From contig OY747711.1 in assembly GCA_963556495.2 (NCBI GenBank), positions 32,688,914 through 32,752,913 on the forward strand: DNA of 64,000 nt. The letters run 5' to 3'. The DNA comes from Valencia hispanica. Taxonomy: Eukaryota > Chordata > Actinopteri > Cyprinodontiformes > Valenciidae. Shown here in pieces: positions 46,578-58,924 of this stretch (its first letter is position 1; every line of letters begins with the position of its first letter). A program made the translations under genes and the position numbers. A model generated the notes under the pieces. It was not told the origin of the DNA and did not search any database. It worked only from the letters and a program-made list of their open reading frames with translations.

Positions 46578-48890
46578 AGTCCAGACATATAATGTAATTG
46601 TGATGATGCCACATGACCTTAGTGGGCTATTTATGCCTGAAAACTCTCTAATTTGGCTTCATTAAAATAATTCTGCAAAGACGATCGGGCCAAAATACCT
46701 TCAAAGAGATATAAAGAAATAAAGAAAACTGTAATCGCTAATGTATAAGGACAGGTTGGTTTGGACTTTCTTTCCTTAATAAATGAAATAATTACTTCAA
46801 AGCTGCATTTTATATTTACTCTGATTATCTTAAAAAACTGAAGAAATATGTAAGGTGGGCCACAGTGTAACATCAAATCATCTTTGTCTTTCCAACATCG
46901 TTTCAATTACTTCTTTTTCTTTACTTCCCATAACCAGATTTTCACACCTGTCTTTTAACTTTTAAAAGTTGTTTTTTTCTTATCCATGTCTAGTAGCACG
47001 TGCGTCCCCGTGTTTGTGACTTTTGCTGAAACTAGCTGAGACAAAGCACCATCTGCACACAGCAGGCTGTTCTAACTGCTCGCTCCACTTGCTGGAGCAG
47101 AGGCAAAGCATTGTTATGAAACTGACTCTGCTGCTGCTGCTACACGGTTTGTTAATGCTGACAGCTAATAATGTCTTCCTGGATGACTATGCTTTCCCGT
47201 AGCCAAAGTGAGGAGACAGAAACAAATGAAGAGAGGCATGCAGGGAGGGAGTGAGAAACACTGAAACAGTGGGATTGCTATCATGTCTCTTTTTACTGAC
47301 CTGGTGATATGCCTACATGCACTCATGTAGGCTCATAGGCTATAAGTGAACATGTTTGTGTTGGTTTTTATTAAATTTTTTAACTTGCTTCCTTTTACTC
47401 ACTCTCTTTACATACAGGAGGGAGGTGATATGAAGTGTAGAAAGGTTCCTTTATGTCTCAGCAGACTCTGTTCCAGTCCAGCTGACATAGACTTGTGTCA
47501 GGAGAATCCATCCTGCTGATGTTAGGGAAGCTGCAAACTGAAAGAGATGTCTAAAATGCTGAAGTTGGCCCAGGCTGGTGAAGAGACGGCTGTTTGTTTG
47601 CCATTCTGCTGAGCTTCAAATTCACGGGGAAAACTTTTCTGCTCAAATTCGCTGACGGAGATAAAGGGGAGGGAGAAAAAGAGATGAAGATAGGGGATTT
47701 GGGAGTCACTCATGGGCACACAAAGCTTTGGCCATCGCAGTTCTGTCACATTGACATTTAGACATGGTGGGGGTGGAGAAGACTTAAAAGCATGTTTTCT
47801 TTCAGTGGTCTACTGCAAAACTATTTTGCCACTGGTTACAATTTACAGAGACAGCAGTCAGTGAACCTTCCAACCACATGAATATGCATAATGAGTCTGT
47901 TTTTCTTCTAATGCCCTCTGTTCCTTTTTTTCTGTCCAGAGACCTGTCGTGTTGTGTTCGATTGGCCCTGACATTTGTAAAGGTCCTTGAATTAAAAAAA
48001 TAAGAGTTGTTTATGACAACTGAAGAACTCTGCTTGCAGCAGAGTTAAAATGGCATTTTGAAAGAAGCAGAGCTCCTGCCTATTTAAAAGCTAATGGCTC
48101 TGTGAATGTGCTGGCTAATATGATGTTTCAATCTGGTGTGGTGGAGTATGCACACTTTTAGTATGCATGCACACTGTCTGAGTGCTACATAATAGCAAAG
48201 GAAGATGCATGAGCTCATTTTAACTTACGTGAAGTTGAATATTTTTTTTTCCTATACTTCACCAGGGAGTAGATTGTCTCAAACAAAACAATGAAACCTT
48301 TTAGAAAAGATACCCTTAGAAAATGTGTTCCATTCTTGAAATCCTGGCATCTGAGGTCTGTTATCACTATGGATATGATTAACAGAAAGTGCAGCAGATT
48401 CTATCCAAGGTTGATGAGAAGTGTCAGAATACACACAGCTTTTTGAACCATAGCACTCCACCTCAGGACCCAAACACATCATTTGTCACACTTAGATGTG
48501 TAAAAAGCCTGAAAATAAGTTAATCTCTTGTAGCTGTATCATCAATAATAAAAAATGCAAAACATTCCAATGTTTATAGTGTAGGGAATAAAAATCCCAT
48601 GTTATGAAATAATTGTTTTTAACCAGATCACTCGTACTGACACCCCTTCTTTTATTACTCTGAACACTCCCCTTTTACCAAGAGTACAGCACTTAGTCTT
48701 CTCCAGTAACATTTCACAAAGTTTAAGATTTAGGTCTAGAGACTGGGATGGGCATGAGAGGATTTTGCATGTTTAACCAGTTCTGTGTTGATTAGACAAT
48801 TTGTTTTAGATCATAAACCTCATAAAAAATACCCCGCAATGAGCTATTTTCAGTTTTCTGGCAGAGAGAATTAGGTAATTATCTCAAACA
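46578..48890. other. Largely non-repetitive DNA, no proven gene
   Basis: No transposon signature was seen in ~2.3 kb. The only coding-like item is a 28-codon signal-peptide-like frame at 47116-47202. If the ctbp2 hypothesis holds, this is intron. Confidence 0.35.
47116..47202 (+). other. Short signal-peptide-like open frame
   Basis: 28 codons, opening MKLTLLLLLHGLLMLTANN and ending AFP before TAG. The Lys plus Leu-run pattern is that of a secretory signal, partly created by CTG repeats. A weak donor-like GTAGCC overlaps the stop. It may be chance. Confidence 0.15.
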
Positions 48891-49366
48891 CAGCAGCCCC
48901 TGGTATTCGTGGGAGCTGGGGACTACAGCTGTCCGCCAATAGCTAAATTCGACATATACTTGAGACCCCCCCCCCCCCTCGCCAAAAAAAAGAAGTCCTT
49001 ATAACTGCCCATTTAAGAGTTCAAACACCAAATATACCTTGATATGTATTAATACGCACAGTGAAAACCATCTTGGCACTACCACAGAAGCTAACATCCA
49101 CGATCTTCCTTATGGCTGATCCTGGGGATATAGCCAATCAGAGCTAAATAAAATGAATGACGCCCCTGGATTGGCTGCTTTGCAAACACCAACCAATAGT
49201 GTGTCAAGTAGCACAAGGTGTCGGCATTTCAGCTTCCCCAGTTGCATTTACTTTTAAATATGTTTGATATGCTGTCCAAAAAAAAACTGAATAGGCAGAT
49301 TTTCTGCAAATAATATCTACAGAAAAATCCATGAATACTGAGCTGCAAATAAGCAGGGGTCCACTG
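48891..49366. mobile_element. Tigger-like MITE
   Basis: The left end CAGCAGCCCCTGGTATTCGTG and inverted right end CAGTGGACCCCTGCTTATTTG match the CAGTGG-CCC type of pogo/Tigger ends. TA follows on the right (49367-49368). It is about 476 bp with no frame and contains a poly-C run (~48967-48978). Confidence 0.5.
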
Positions 49367-49368
49367 TA

Positions 49369-51033
49369 TTCACAAAACCATCTTGAGTTGTGTATTGTTG
49401 AAAAACATTTCTAGGTTAGAAAACTCTGCATGATGGAAGGACACATTTGGTTGTTTTTAGGACTATCTTACAGTAGCTGCTTACAAAAAACAAGACTTTA
49501 TCTTATAGACAATTGTTTGTGGTTTTAGTTTGCTTTACCACCTACATCTGAATGAGCATTGATTGTAAGAAAATGAGTAGTCCAAGGGGAACTAGATAGG
49601 TCAGGAGCAACATGTTTGGCAAAATCCAAATCCCTTTTTGGCATCTTTTTACAATTGTTGAAATAGAGACTTCCAGACACCGGAAGTCCAAGCATTGTAT
49701 TGTTTTAGCCAATAGAATTTGAGTTTACGCCTGTTCAGCTGTCAATAAACGTGCATGGACATCGCGCAAACCTGTCAAGATGGGGCTGCGTACACATGCC
49801 CCTCCGTGTCTTCCTGTTTAAAGCCGTCATATTGGAAGAGAGCATCAGTCATCGAGAAGTCGGAGTGAAGTTCTGCTAAAATGTTAGCAAGGCTTGGTAA
49901 TTTTGTATGCCTCTCCTTCCAAACCAGCTGAAAACAGCACACTTTCCACACTTTCCTGCATCTAACAGCACTTTTGCTTACATAATTACTGGCATGAGTC
50001 CAAAAACAGGAGAACCTGGCAGATGTCCATGGAATCACTTGAAATCTAAACCACAGTGTTAAAAAGTAAGTGACTGCACTTCTATTTGAATTAATTGAGC
50101 AATGGATATCAGTACAGGCCCTTAACTGTAACGCTCTATCAGCACTACACAAACAGAAGCTTACAAAATGTCACAAATATGAGTTACCTGCTTGGAGTTT
50201 TTTTGGGGGAGGCTGAACTGTGAGCACTTTGTTCCTGGTTCCCATTTCTCACCTGTATTGAAAATGTGCTAATTATATACTTCTTTTCTGCAGTAATGGG
50301 AGTGTTGACATAGTAACTGTCTGTGTTGTGTGATTGAGTTTTATAACCTAATCTATTTTCATTATGAATATTACCTGTGTTTGGTGAGCCAGAGGCTAAC
50401 CGTTAGATTATCTGCAGCTCATGAGCTCTGTAGGATCTTTTCTTTTTTTTTTGTCAGCTTGTTCCCACAAAGTAGTTTGATTTTCACCTACATGGAGATG
50501 CAAGATGAAAAAAGGGTTTAGTGGGGCGGGGGGGGGGGGTGTTAATGTTTTAAAAAGTCCAGCTCCTCCTCGGTCCTCTGAGATTTGTCCCCAGAGGACT
50601 CAGTGAGTGGCTTGAAGTTGATGTTGCTGGGGTTTCAAGAAACATTTTAGCATGTACTGTTTCAAGGTACTGTGCTTTAACGTTTCAACAGCTTTTTATC
50701 CTTTTTGTCATAGCTAAAACATACGTCTGAGTTTATTGAAGATATTTACTAAGGACTAAGGATAATTCCTTTTGTTTTACTTATTATTTTCATTTGCAAT
50801 CGATATGATTATTGAGGTCACCAGGAATAATTAGGATCATTATTGGTTAATTTCTGTGACTTTTGCACACAAAATGCTAGCTCTTACCATTCACTTATGT
50901 TGTTTATGGTAAGCTAAAGCAAACGGCCAGATTAGGAGAATGACTGGGCTGGTTACAAAATGCTTTTTTTCACTTATCTAACTCTGGGGAATGTGGAAAC
51001 AGTTTAAAATTCCCTTAGGGGTGGAATATCCCT
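49369..51033 (-). mobile_element. Possible Kolobok-like element, one end only
   Basis: The right border is CCCT followed by TTAA (51034-51037), giving an inverted start AGGGATATTCCACCCCTAAG, a TTAA-type transposon end. A 125-residue minus frame at 49775-50152 has several Cys/His/Trp residues but no domain I can name. No matching left end was found, so extent and identity are uncertain. Confidence 0.3.
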
Positions 51034-51232
51034 TTAAAAGTGATAATTACAAACTTTTACTTGCAGAAAATAAACAGCAAATGTTGGTTTCTGTTCTTAT
51101 TGTTCTTGTTTTACACTGTAGACTATATAGACAATTTTCTTTTTGTATTTTATACGTGTAATATTTACAAATATAATTTTGGTAACCTCACTACCTTGGG
51201 GGGTCCCAGACCCCAGGTTGGGAACCACTGAT

Positions 51233-53402
51233 CTAAAGAGTTGCAGGACACCAGCCCTCTATGACTGGAGTTTGAAGCCCCTGCTCTGCAGGATTAAAAT
51301 CTAGTGACTCGAGGTTATATGAGTACATTAAGCCATTCTCATGTTCAAAAACCATGACTGAGCTTTGTGACAAGGTGCATTGGCCTGCTGGAAGTAGTGG
51401 GGTCATGAAGAGATTGACATGGTCAGCAACAATACTCAAGTAAGATGCCATTGAAAAATGCCCTCTATACGATTAAACCACCGCCACTAACCAGAACGGT
51501 TAATGCAAAGCAGGATGAAGACATGAGCTCATGTTGTTTACATGACATTCTGACCCTTATATCTGAGCAATGCAGCTGAGGTCGATAAACACGGATGAGG
51601 TTTTTCAAATGTTGTATTTTCTCATTTCGATGAATCAGTGTGAGCTGTACCTTCAGTTTCGTATTCTAAGTGGGCAAGAGTGGAACCTAGTCTACTTCAA
51701 GGTTTGGCGTCATGTTGCGCATTCAGAGATAGTATTCGGCATACTTTGTTTGTAACAAGTGGTTGCTTGAGCTGTTGCCATTCTATAATCTCAAACCTGT
51801 CTCCTCTGACTCTGACATCAACTCAAGAGTAGCTCACTGGATGTCTCTCTTTTTCAAACCATTCTCATTAAAACCAGTGAGATTGTTGTGCAATAGACTC
51901 CTAGTCTATTGTAAAATCATACAATAATGCAGTAAGAAAGTCAAGAAATGCTTACATTTCCAAAATAATCTCAGATCATAAAAATAATCCTAAAATTGTA
52001 TTTATCACAATTGCTAACATTTTTAACTGTGACACTAATTCACTTCAGAAAACCCCCTCTAACGCTCTCTGTGAGGAATTTGCAGCCCACTTCAGAGGGA
52101 AGGTAGACACCATCAAATGTAAAAATTTATCTTCTCAAAGTAACATGGTTTTAGACAAATCTGAATGTGTGTCTATACCAGAGGAAACGCTGGACAGTTT
52201 TGTCCTGGTGGACGCTGAGAGAGACGCTGATGCATGCTTTTATCACCTGTAGAATTGATTACTGTAATGCCCTGCTTTCTGGTCTTTCCAGAAAGACTAT
52301 TTCAGGTCTACAACTATTACAAAATTCAGATGCACGCGTCCTGACGAGGACCAGGAGGCGGGAGCACATTTCTCAGGTTTTAGAATCATTGCATTGGCTC
52401 CACGTATATTTCAGGATCGATTTTAAGGTTCTTTTAATGGTTTTTAAGTGTCTTAATGGTCTTGGGCCTTCTTATCTCTCAGAGCTGCTTTTACCGTATG
52501 AACCCTCGCAGCCTCTGCGCTCCTCTGGCAGCCGTCTCCTTGTGATTCCAAAAGTCAGGACACACACTCACGGCGAGGCATTCTTTCATTATTATGGCCC
52601 TCATCTCTGGAACAGGCTGCCAGAGGACCTCAGGGCCGCAAAGAACGTTCATGTTTTTAACAGCAGGCTCAAGACTCACCTTTGTAGCCTAGCTTTTAAT
52701 TGATTATTAGTTTGTAGTATGTTTTTAGTATGGTTATTTTACATTTTTACTTAATCCTTCTTCCAGTGTTTCCTCTGTGGGAGCGCTCTGCCTCGGGGAC
52801 GGTGTTCGGCTGTGGTGGCCTGGGTGCTCACCAGGTAGTGCTCAGGTGGAGGCGGCGGTCTCTACCCTCCCTCCTCTGGGCGCCCTGTGTCGGTGCCCTG
52901 GCTGCTGCAGTGGACCTGCTGCTGTCGGGGCAGACGGTTCTCCTGATGGCGTTTTCCTTACGTACCTGACTGATCTGAGCTCAGCCCAGTGTCTACCAAT
53001 GATCTTACTTTGGGAAGATGTCTGTGTGTGTTTGTGGGTGGATGTGTGCCAGTGTGTGTCTGTGTATGTCTGGGAAATGGGTTTGGGAAGGGGGAATAAC
53101 TGTCTTTTCGTTTTTATAATTGTGGGGAAGGGATGGGAATCTGGGTTATGTGGGGTCATTTTAATCTGTAAAGCACTTTGAGCTGCATTTTTTGGTATGA
53201 AAGGTGCTTTATAAATAAAGTTTGATAGTAGTTTCGCGTTTTCAGAAATACTTAGAGCAGCCCTTCTGGTACAATGACCATGCCATATTCAAAGCTACTT
53301 AAAATCACCTTTTTTTCCTCATTCTGATGCTCAGTTTGATCTTCAACAAGTCACCTTCACTATGTCAAATTGCCTAAATGCTTCAGCCATTTGACTGCCA
53401 GA
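51233..53402 (-). mobile_element. Tc1-like transposon remnant, split by an L2 LINE
   Basis: The minus strand at ~51390-51451 encodes ASYLSIVADHVNLFMTPLL, a transposase segment of the same Tc1 subfamily as 35400-36200. Family sequence continues to ~51890 (e.g. AAAGCAGGATGAAGACATG) and, after the LINE, from ~53227 (TTTCAGAAATACTTAGAGCA, CTCATTCTGATGCTCAGTTT) to 53402. All frames are broken. Confidence 0.75.
51905..53226 (+). mobile_element. L2-type LINE, internally deleted copy
   Basis: The left part (to ~52213) matches 25642-25970 of the longer copy; the right part (from ~52225) matches from ~27015 to its 3' end. The whole reverse transcriptase core between them (~1 kb) is absent. A 178-residue frame (52167-52703) reads across the junction and carries C-terminal motifs ([28 protein letters not shown]). 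The tail ends ATAAATAAAG-TTTGAT at 53226. Confidence 0.82.
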
Positions 53403-53870
53403 CAGAGGTGGGTAGAGTAGCAAAACATTTTACTCAAGTAAAAGTAGCACTATTTCAACATATTTGTACTCAAGTAAAAGTACAACATAGGTATTCAAAA
53501 AATTACTAAAGAGTAAAAAGGCAGTGATTGATTATTTGTTCTGAGGTCATAGCATATGATTTAATATTTACAAATTATGTAATTGGACAAAAATGTAAAG
53601 TTATGTGCAAATTCTAAAGACTAAAATAAGTAGAAATACATGACATGATTGTAAAATAACAAATTTGACTAGAAGAAACATTTTTCCAAAAAAAATTTTT
53701 TCAAAGTAAATCTAATGCAACCAATACTTACAGTATGTAATGTATATATGTTAGACCAGGGTAAGGTACCCCCAACTGGTACAACAGCCTCAGCACTCAG
53801 ACAATAATGTTAAAATGATGAAGCTTGTGTACAAACAAGAGGTCTCACTTCAACATAAACTCTATTTTTG
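53403..53870 (+). mobile_element. hAT-like non-autonomous transposon, truncated
   Basis: Starts CAGAGGTGGGTAGAGTAG with ACTCAAGTAAAAGTA repeats, as in the element at 5345-5897. It shares the internal ATGAAGCTTGTGTACAAAC block (~53818). The right end is lost. Confidence 0.65.
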
Positions 53871-56132
53871 AGTCTCATGCATTTGTGTTACACTTTACAC
53901 TTTTGTGTGCTTGCTTAAAGGTGAGGTGTGTACAGCCCCTTTTAGCTGTCTGTTTCTATGCTTGCTGTTTGCTAATGATTAAATACAAGTTGGTGTTGTC
54001 AAAAGCGTCCCAGTGTATGAAACCTGTCAGGTGTATGAACTCATAAAACATTATCCAAAAATACACAAGTATCTGCACAGAGATGAGAGAGACGACAAAG
54101 GCATGCATACTGTGATAAATGAGCTTATTATAAGCAAGCTATTAATTCACCAAGGAGGCTGAAAATACAACACCACAACTCATCAGAGATGCAATGAAAA
54201 GAGACTAAATGTGCAGTCCATGGAAGTAAATAAATATCTGACATAAAATGTTCTTTACTGTTAGTGGTCCATGCTGATATGATGAAAGACTCCCGGTCCT
54301 CCCTGGAGTCAGATTGCAGCCAGAAACCCACCTTGGCCCCAGTTCCCTGCCAACATGTCTGTGTTTTTTGGTGTCCGTCTGTAGATGTGTGTGCGTGCGT
54401 GTGTGTGTGTGGGCAGCAGCATTCAGTGGTGTTCTCACAGCCCAGCTGAGACTGACAGATGGAATCATTTCACACACAGACAGAGAGGCAGGATACAGGA
54501 AACTGGGGTGTGTTTAATGGTCCTGGTGCTGCTGTGGTTGGTATTAATCTAGGTCAGCGGTGTTCAGCTCATGGCAAGTTGGACTCTGGGGCAAGCTTGG
54601 CCTTTCCTTGACCCCATTTATTCTTCATTTAGTCTAACAGTCTCCATGTAGTTTACTGGTATAAAACGTCTGACAAGCCATTTTTGTGCAGTGTTGGACA
54701 TACAGAATTTCTACGTTACTACATTAAACTAGTTTCCCCAGTCCCTACTCCGTCATACAGATGTACTCTCAAGGGCAGTAATATGGTTCAGTATGCTTTA
54801 TTGTGAAGCATTAAACACTGTTTCTTCATACAGTTTATCACCTTTTTAGTTTAGCTTTCATGTCAGCTTTTGTTTTTTTTCCTGTGATGTGAATTGGATG
54901 AGAGTCCAAGAGATATTGCATGCTTCACTCTAACCAGAGTTCCGGAAACTCTCACCTTCCTGTGAGAATCATTTTTCTGACTATTCTTTTACCTCTGAAT
55001 AAAAAATTGAAAATCAAAATTATCTCATTAGGACTTCATCTCCACTGTTAATTTGGAGTGTAATTGCCTTTACATTTGTTGCATATGCATCAGGTACTTG
55101 GTAGTAAATTAGTAGAGAAAGAGGGATTGTCAGGTTCACTAATTAAAACTTGTTCTGGCTAACCTCAACACAGAAATGTATGAATGTACCTAATTAGGCT
55201 CAAACTATTATAAGGAGTTCAAAATTTTACAATACTGACACAAAGACAAAAGTAAAATTGAAAAAGCGGCGTGTTATTTTCTTCTCTAATTAAATCCAGA
55301 AAAGTGACTTTTCATTCATCTTAATTTTTCTGCATCTGGCTGAAGTAATAGAAATTGTCTATATTTCAACTGGATTTTTTTACAGGCATTTTTTGCCTGT
55401 AATGCCTCTTTGCTGCATTTCTGTAATGTTTCTAATTTTACATATAAACAGGTTTACTAATACACTAACAAGACTTTGAAAACAATTACCAGTGTGAAAT
55501 ATTTTCAGATTAAGGTCCTACAAAGATATACCTGTATGCTGAAGCAAAATTTGTTTTTAGCCTTCTTTTACCCAGGCATATAAATACTTTCAAGAAATAT
55601 GACTTTTTTCAATGAAATTACAAAAGTATACACAAGATCCGAACCTATAAAAATGAACTGATATCAGTTGTATGTGTTTATGTATTTGCAACAAAATAAT
55701 CTTGAGAAGCTTCATGGTTTATGTGACCAAATACCTGTGCTTATGTCTCCTGTTCCTACTCTTTTGACTCTATTCTAAATTTGCTTTGTTACTTTGAGGT
55801 GTCTGAAGTAACAAATACTTGGACTAGTTTTTCTACATCAGTCTTGGACAGGATATTTTCAATCTTGACAATAATGTGGAGGTCCTAGAAACATGTTTAA
55901 TTTGGGATTTAAATAACTTGTCCTTGTTAAAGTTGACACCAAGGTGCTTAACTATATTACCATAAGCCAATTTATTGCCACCCAGAATAAATGACAGTTA
56001 TCCGCTTTAACTGGTAGTGCGAAGACTCAGGCTCCTAATTTCCAATTTAGTGCAAATGTTTAGTTTAAGCTTTAAACAATAGCAGTAGTTGCAATGCTGT
56101 ACGTGTTGGGGAGGCACAATGAACCATGTACA
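53871..56132. other. Intergenic, nothing recognised
   Basis: AT-rich with a short interrupted GT tract at 54384-54411. No supported gene or repeat family. Confidence 0.35.
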
Positions 56133-56262
56133 CCCATCCATCCATCCATCCATCAATCCATTTTCTGTACCCGTCATTCCTATGCAGGGTTGCAGGGGGC
56201 TGGTGCCTACGGCCAGAAGTTATGGGGCGAGAGGCGGGGTACACCCTAGACAGTTCCATCGC
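56133..56262 (-). repeat. CATC minisatellite and retroposon tail
   Basis: CATC repeats (56133-56155), then TCCATTTTCTGTACCC, GCAGGGTTGCAGGGGGCTGG and GAGGCGGGGTACACCCT, the inverse of the GGATGG-ending retroposon tail also seen at 28258-28385. Confidence 0.65.
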
Positions 56263-57002
56263 TGAACCATGCACACATTTCACTTATTGTATTTGACCCA
56301 CTGTTACAAAGTTTGCTTCATTTCTTCCCTATTGAACAAAAAATGTAGCATTTATGGTTACACTAATGAGGCATGATAAGGAGCAGTGTGAGAGCTTTAA
56401 AATCTAAAACTCAGATGTGAAGCCAAACAAATCTGCTAAAATTAAGTCAAAAACATCTTCCTAAATTATTTGCTTCTTGCCAACTTGCTCAGCCAAAGTG
56501 CCTCTATTTAGTTTTTGATTCTTAAATGTATTTTTAATAATATTGGCTTGAAAGTGTGTATTGTGTTACAAGGACATGAAAACATATAAAGCCTTCTTAT
56601 AACATATTTTTGTTTTAAATTCAGAGTTACAAAATTCTTCATTGTTGCAGCTTTCTCCCAGCTTCGGTAGCAAGTTAGGGAAAGTTCATGTTTAATTCTG
56701 CCCTAGATATAAAGAAAAACTCTTATCACAAGCTAAACAATGAATTCTCATCTTCCCCAACAGAGAATCTTTAAGGTTACAGGAAGTGTATTATAATCCA
56801 GAGAACAGGAACACATGGGAATATTTCTAACTTTACTTCTGATTTGTCTTAAACTAATGAAACAGTAATGATTTGTTTTCATTTATTTATTACAGCGCTA
56901 AATTGGTTTGTCTGAAATCGAGCCATTAAATGGCACTATATTTTGCATTATGCAGTTTTAAAATTTTTGGTAAAGCTATCTATTTCTTACTCTATGTAGC
57001 TG
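56263..57002. other. Intergenic, nothing recognised
   Basis: AT-rich, no supported feature. Confidence 0.35.
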
Positions 57003-57230
57003 ATTGGTGGTGCAATGTTGTGAGCATTGTTGCATCGCAACTAAAAGATCTTGGGTTCAAATCCCAGTCTTAGCCTTGGCATGCGGACTTTACATGTTCT
57101 TGCTTTACTTGTGTGGGAATTCACTAGTTTCCCTCCACAATCAAAAAGTAAATCAATCTGTAGCTCCAAATTGTGCTTAGCCGTGAATGTGAACCTGAAT
57201 TGTTCTTTCTCACATTTCTCTGTTTTGGCC
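57003..57230 (+). repeat. tRNA-like SINE-type repeat, degenerate
   Basis: GCATCGCAACTAAAAGATCTTGGGTTCAAATCCCAG contains a B-box-like GGTTCAAATCC (57054-57064), with an A-box-like region upstream (~57005). It continues with CGGACTTTACATGTTCTTGC, GTGTGGGAATTCACTAG and CCCTCCACAATCAAAAAG, as in a common fish retroposon whose tail ends in GGATGG. The block is seen inverted at ~20135-20230. Confidence 0.55.
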
Positions 57231-57442
57231 CCATGAGGAACTGCAAAACCTGTACAATGTGTAACATCTTGTTTCGCCAGTAGGTCTAGTAGTCACTGCT
57301 GAAATGCATTTGATTGTAATTAGGACTGAGTCTGACTGTATGATTAGATTGGTTCCATATAGAAATTAAAATGTGATTTTTAAATTTTTTTTTATTTCAC
57401 TAATTCAGTTAAAAAAAATTAACTTTTATAGTAGACTCATTA

Positions 57443-57462
57443 CACACACGCACGCAAGCACG

Positions 57463-57493
<31 letters not shown>

Positions 57494-57494
57494 C

Positions 57495-57540
<46 letters not shown>

Positions 57541-57551
57541 AACACAAACGC
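57443..57551 (+). repeat. CA microsatellite
   Basis: CA repeats with CGCA variants at both ends. Confidence 0.96.
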
Positions 57552-57779
57552 ACATTGTGATATGTTTTAGGTGTTTATTCCTGTTCCTTTTCATAATTAC
57601 GACTTGAAACTGATGACATCCAAAATTCATTTTCTCTGAAAATTAGAAAATTATATCAGACCAAAGTTGAGTGGAAGGAAGAAAATGTATTAGAAAAAGA
57701 TGCACAAGTAAGAGCAAAAAGTGTAGCCTTGTAGGCATTTTGAAACAAATGAGATGTTGTTTCTTGACATTGAGTTTGG

Positions 57780-58880
57780 GAAAGCTTTGCAAAGCGTGGG
57801 CTGTGGGCGTTACCTACCACCATTCTTTTAAACAATGTTATTACCAACACTCTGCATAACATTGCGATGCAACAAAAATTCAAAAATCGGTCACGATAAG
57901 GTTTTTTCGATATGCTCTCTAGATGATCAGTGCACATTTCTAGGCCAATCGGGTTTGATCTTGGGGGTTCCGATAGGTTTTGGCTTTAGCTAGCTTTGTC
58001 ATGATGTAACAAAGACCTTCTGTATGCAAAAGTGGGCGTGTCCTAGATAACCTGATCCCAAAAATTTTAAGGACTACCCTGAAATTAATCTTTTATGTCT
58101 GGAACTGGCAGTTTGGGAGTTCAAATCCAAAACATGTTGACCTTCACAATAGCGCCAACTAACTGTCAAATTTTATTCGGTTTACTATGGGGCGCATATC
58201 TGTAGATGATCTGTGATTTCCCTGCCAAAATCTTTTGATTTCGTTGAGTTCAAAGGACAAACATGAGATAACATGTAAGCTACACCCACATCATTATCCT
58301 ATTCAAAGTATAGCCTCAAAGTTTGGTTTTGAACATCTTTACCAAGTTTGATGTAAATCCATCAAGGCATTATGCAGATGTACGCTTTTAGACGCTATTG
58401 CGCCCCCCATCACCAAACTGTATAAAACTTAATACATAATGAAGCAAGCAATAAAATCTTTGGTTTTGTGTTGCTTGCACAATTTTCAAAAATGTTCACA
58501 TTTTTTCAATATATAGTTTTGTTGGCATTCTGTAGATGTAATATTTTAAGTTTCACATTGAGCTATTTCATAATGTGGAAGGAGTGATCAAAATGTATTT
58601 TGTCTTCTTTGCGATATAGCAAAAAAATCTACTTTAGCAGAAGTGGGCGTGGCCAATGGAACGTAGATGCAGATTCATCCAAAGATTAATATCATATAAA
58701 GTTTTTGAGTGAGGGACATGTTTTAGGAGTTAATTCCCGAAAAACTTTGTCCTTTACAATAGCGCCCCCTAGGTATTGAGGGGTAAACCATATTTTTCTC
58801 TGAGCAGTAGTGTTTTTCTAGCAGACCGCCTTATCAGATTTTTTCCAGTATTCTCTGGTTGTTCTGCCCAACGCGTTTTA
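57780..58880 (+). repeat. Unclassified modular repeat (AATAGCGCC family)
   Basis: Two similar modules are visible. Each has AAGTGGGCGTG (58031, 58641) followed 116-117 bp later by CAATAGCGCC (58147, 58756), giving a period of about 609 bp. A third motif copy (GACGCTATTGCGCCCCCC) is inverted at 58391. No frame spans a module, and I know of no named superfamily for it. Confidence 0.6.
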
Positions 58881-58924
58881 GCAGAGAAGAATAATAACTA
58901 ATTTAGAAAAATTCGTACAATTAC

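Noticed and set aside
57003..57100. Functional tRNA gene
   Set aside because: A B-box-like motif is present but no cloverleaf can be drawn, and related copies show it is a retroposon.
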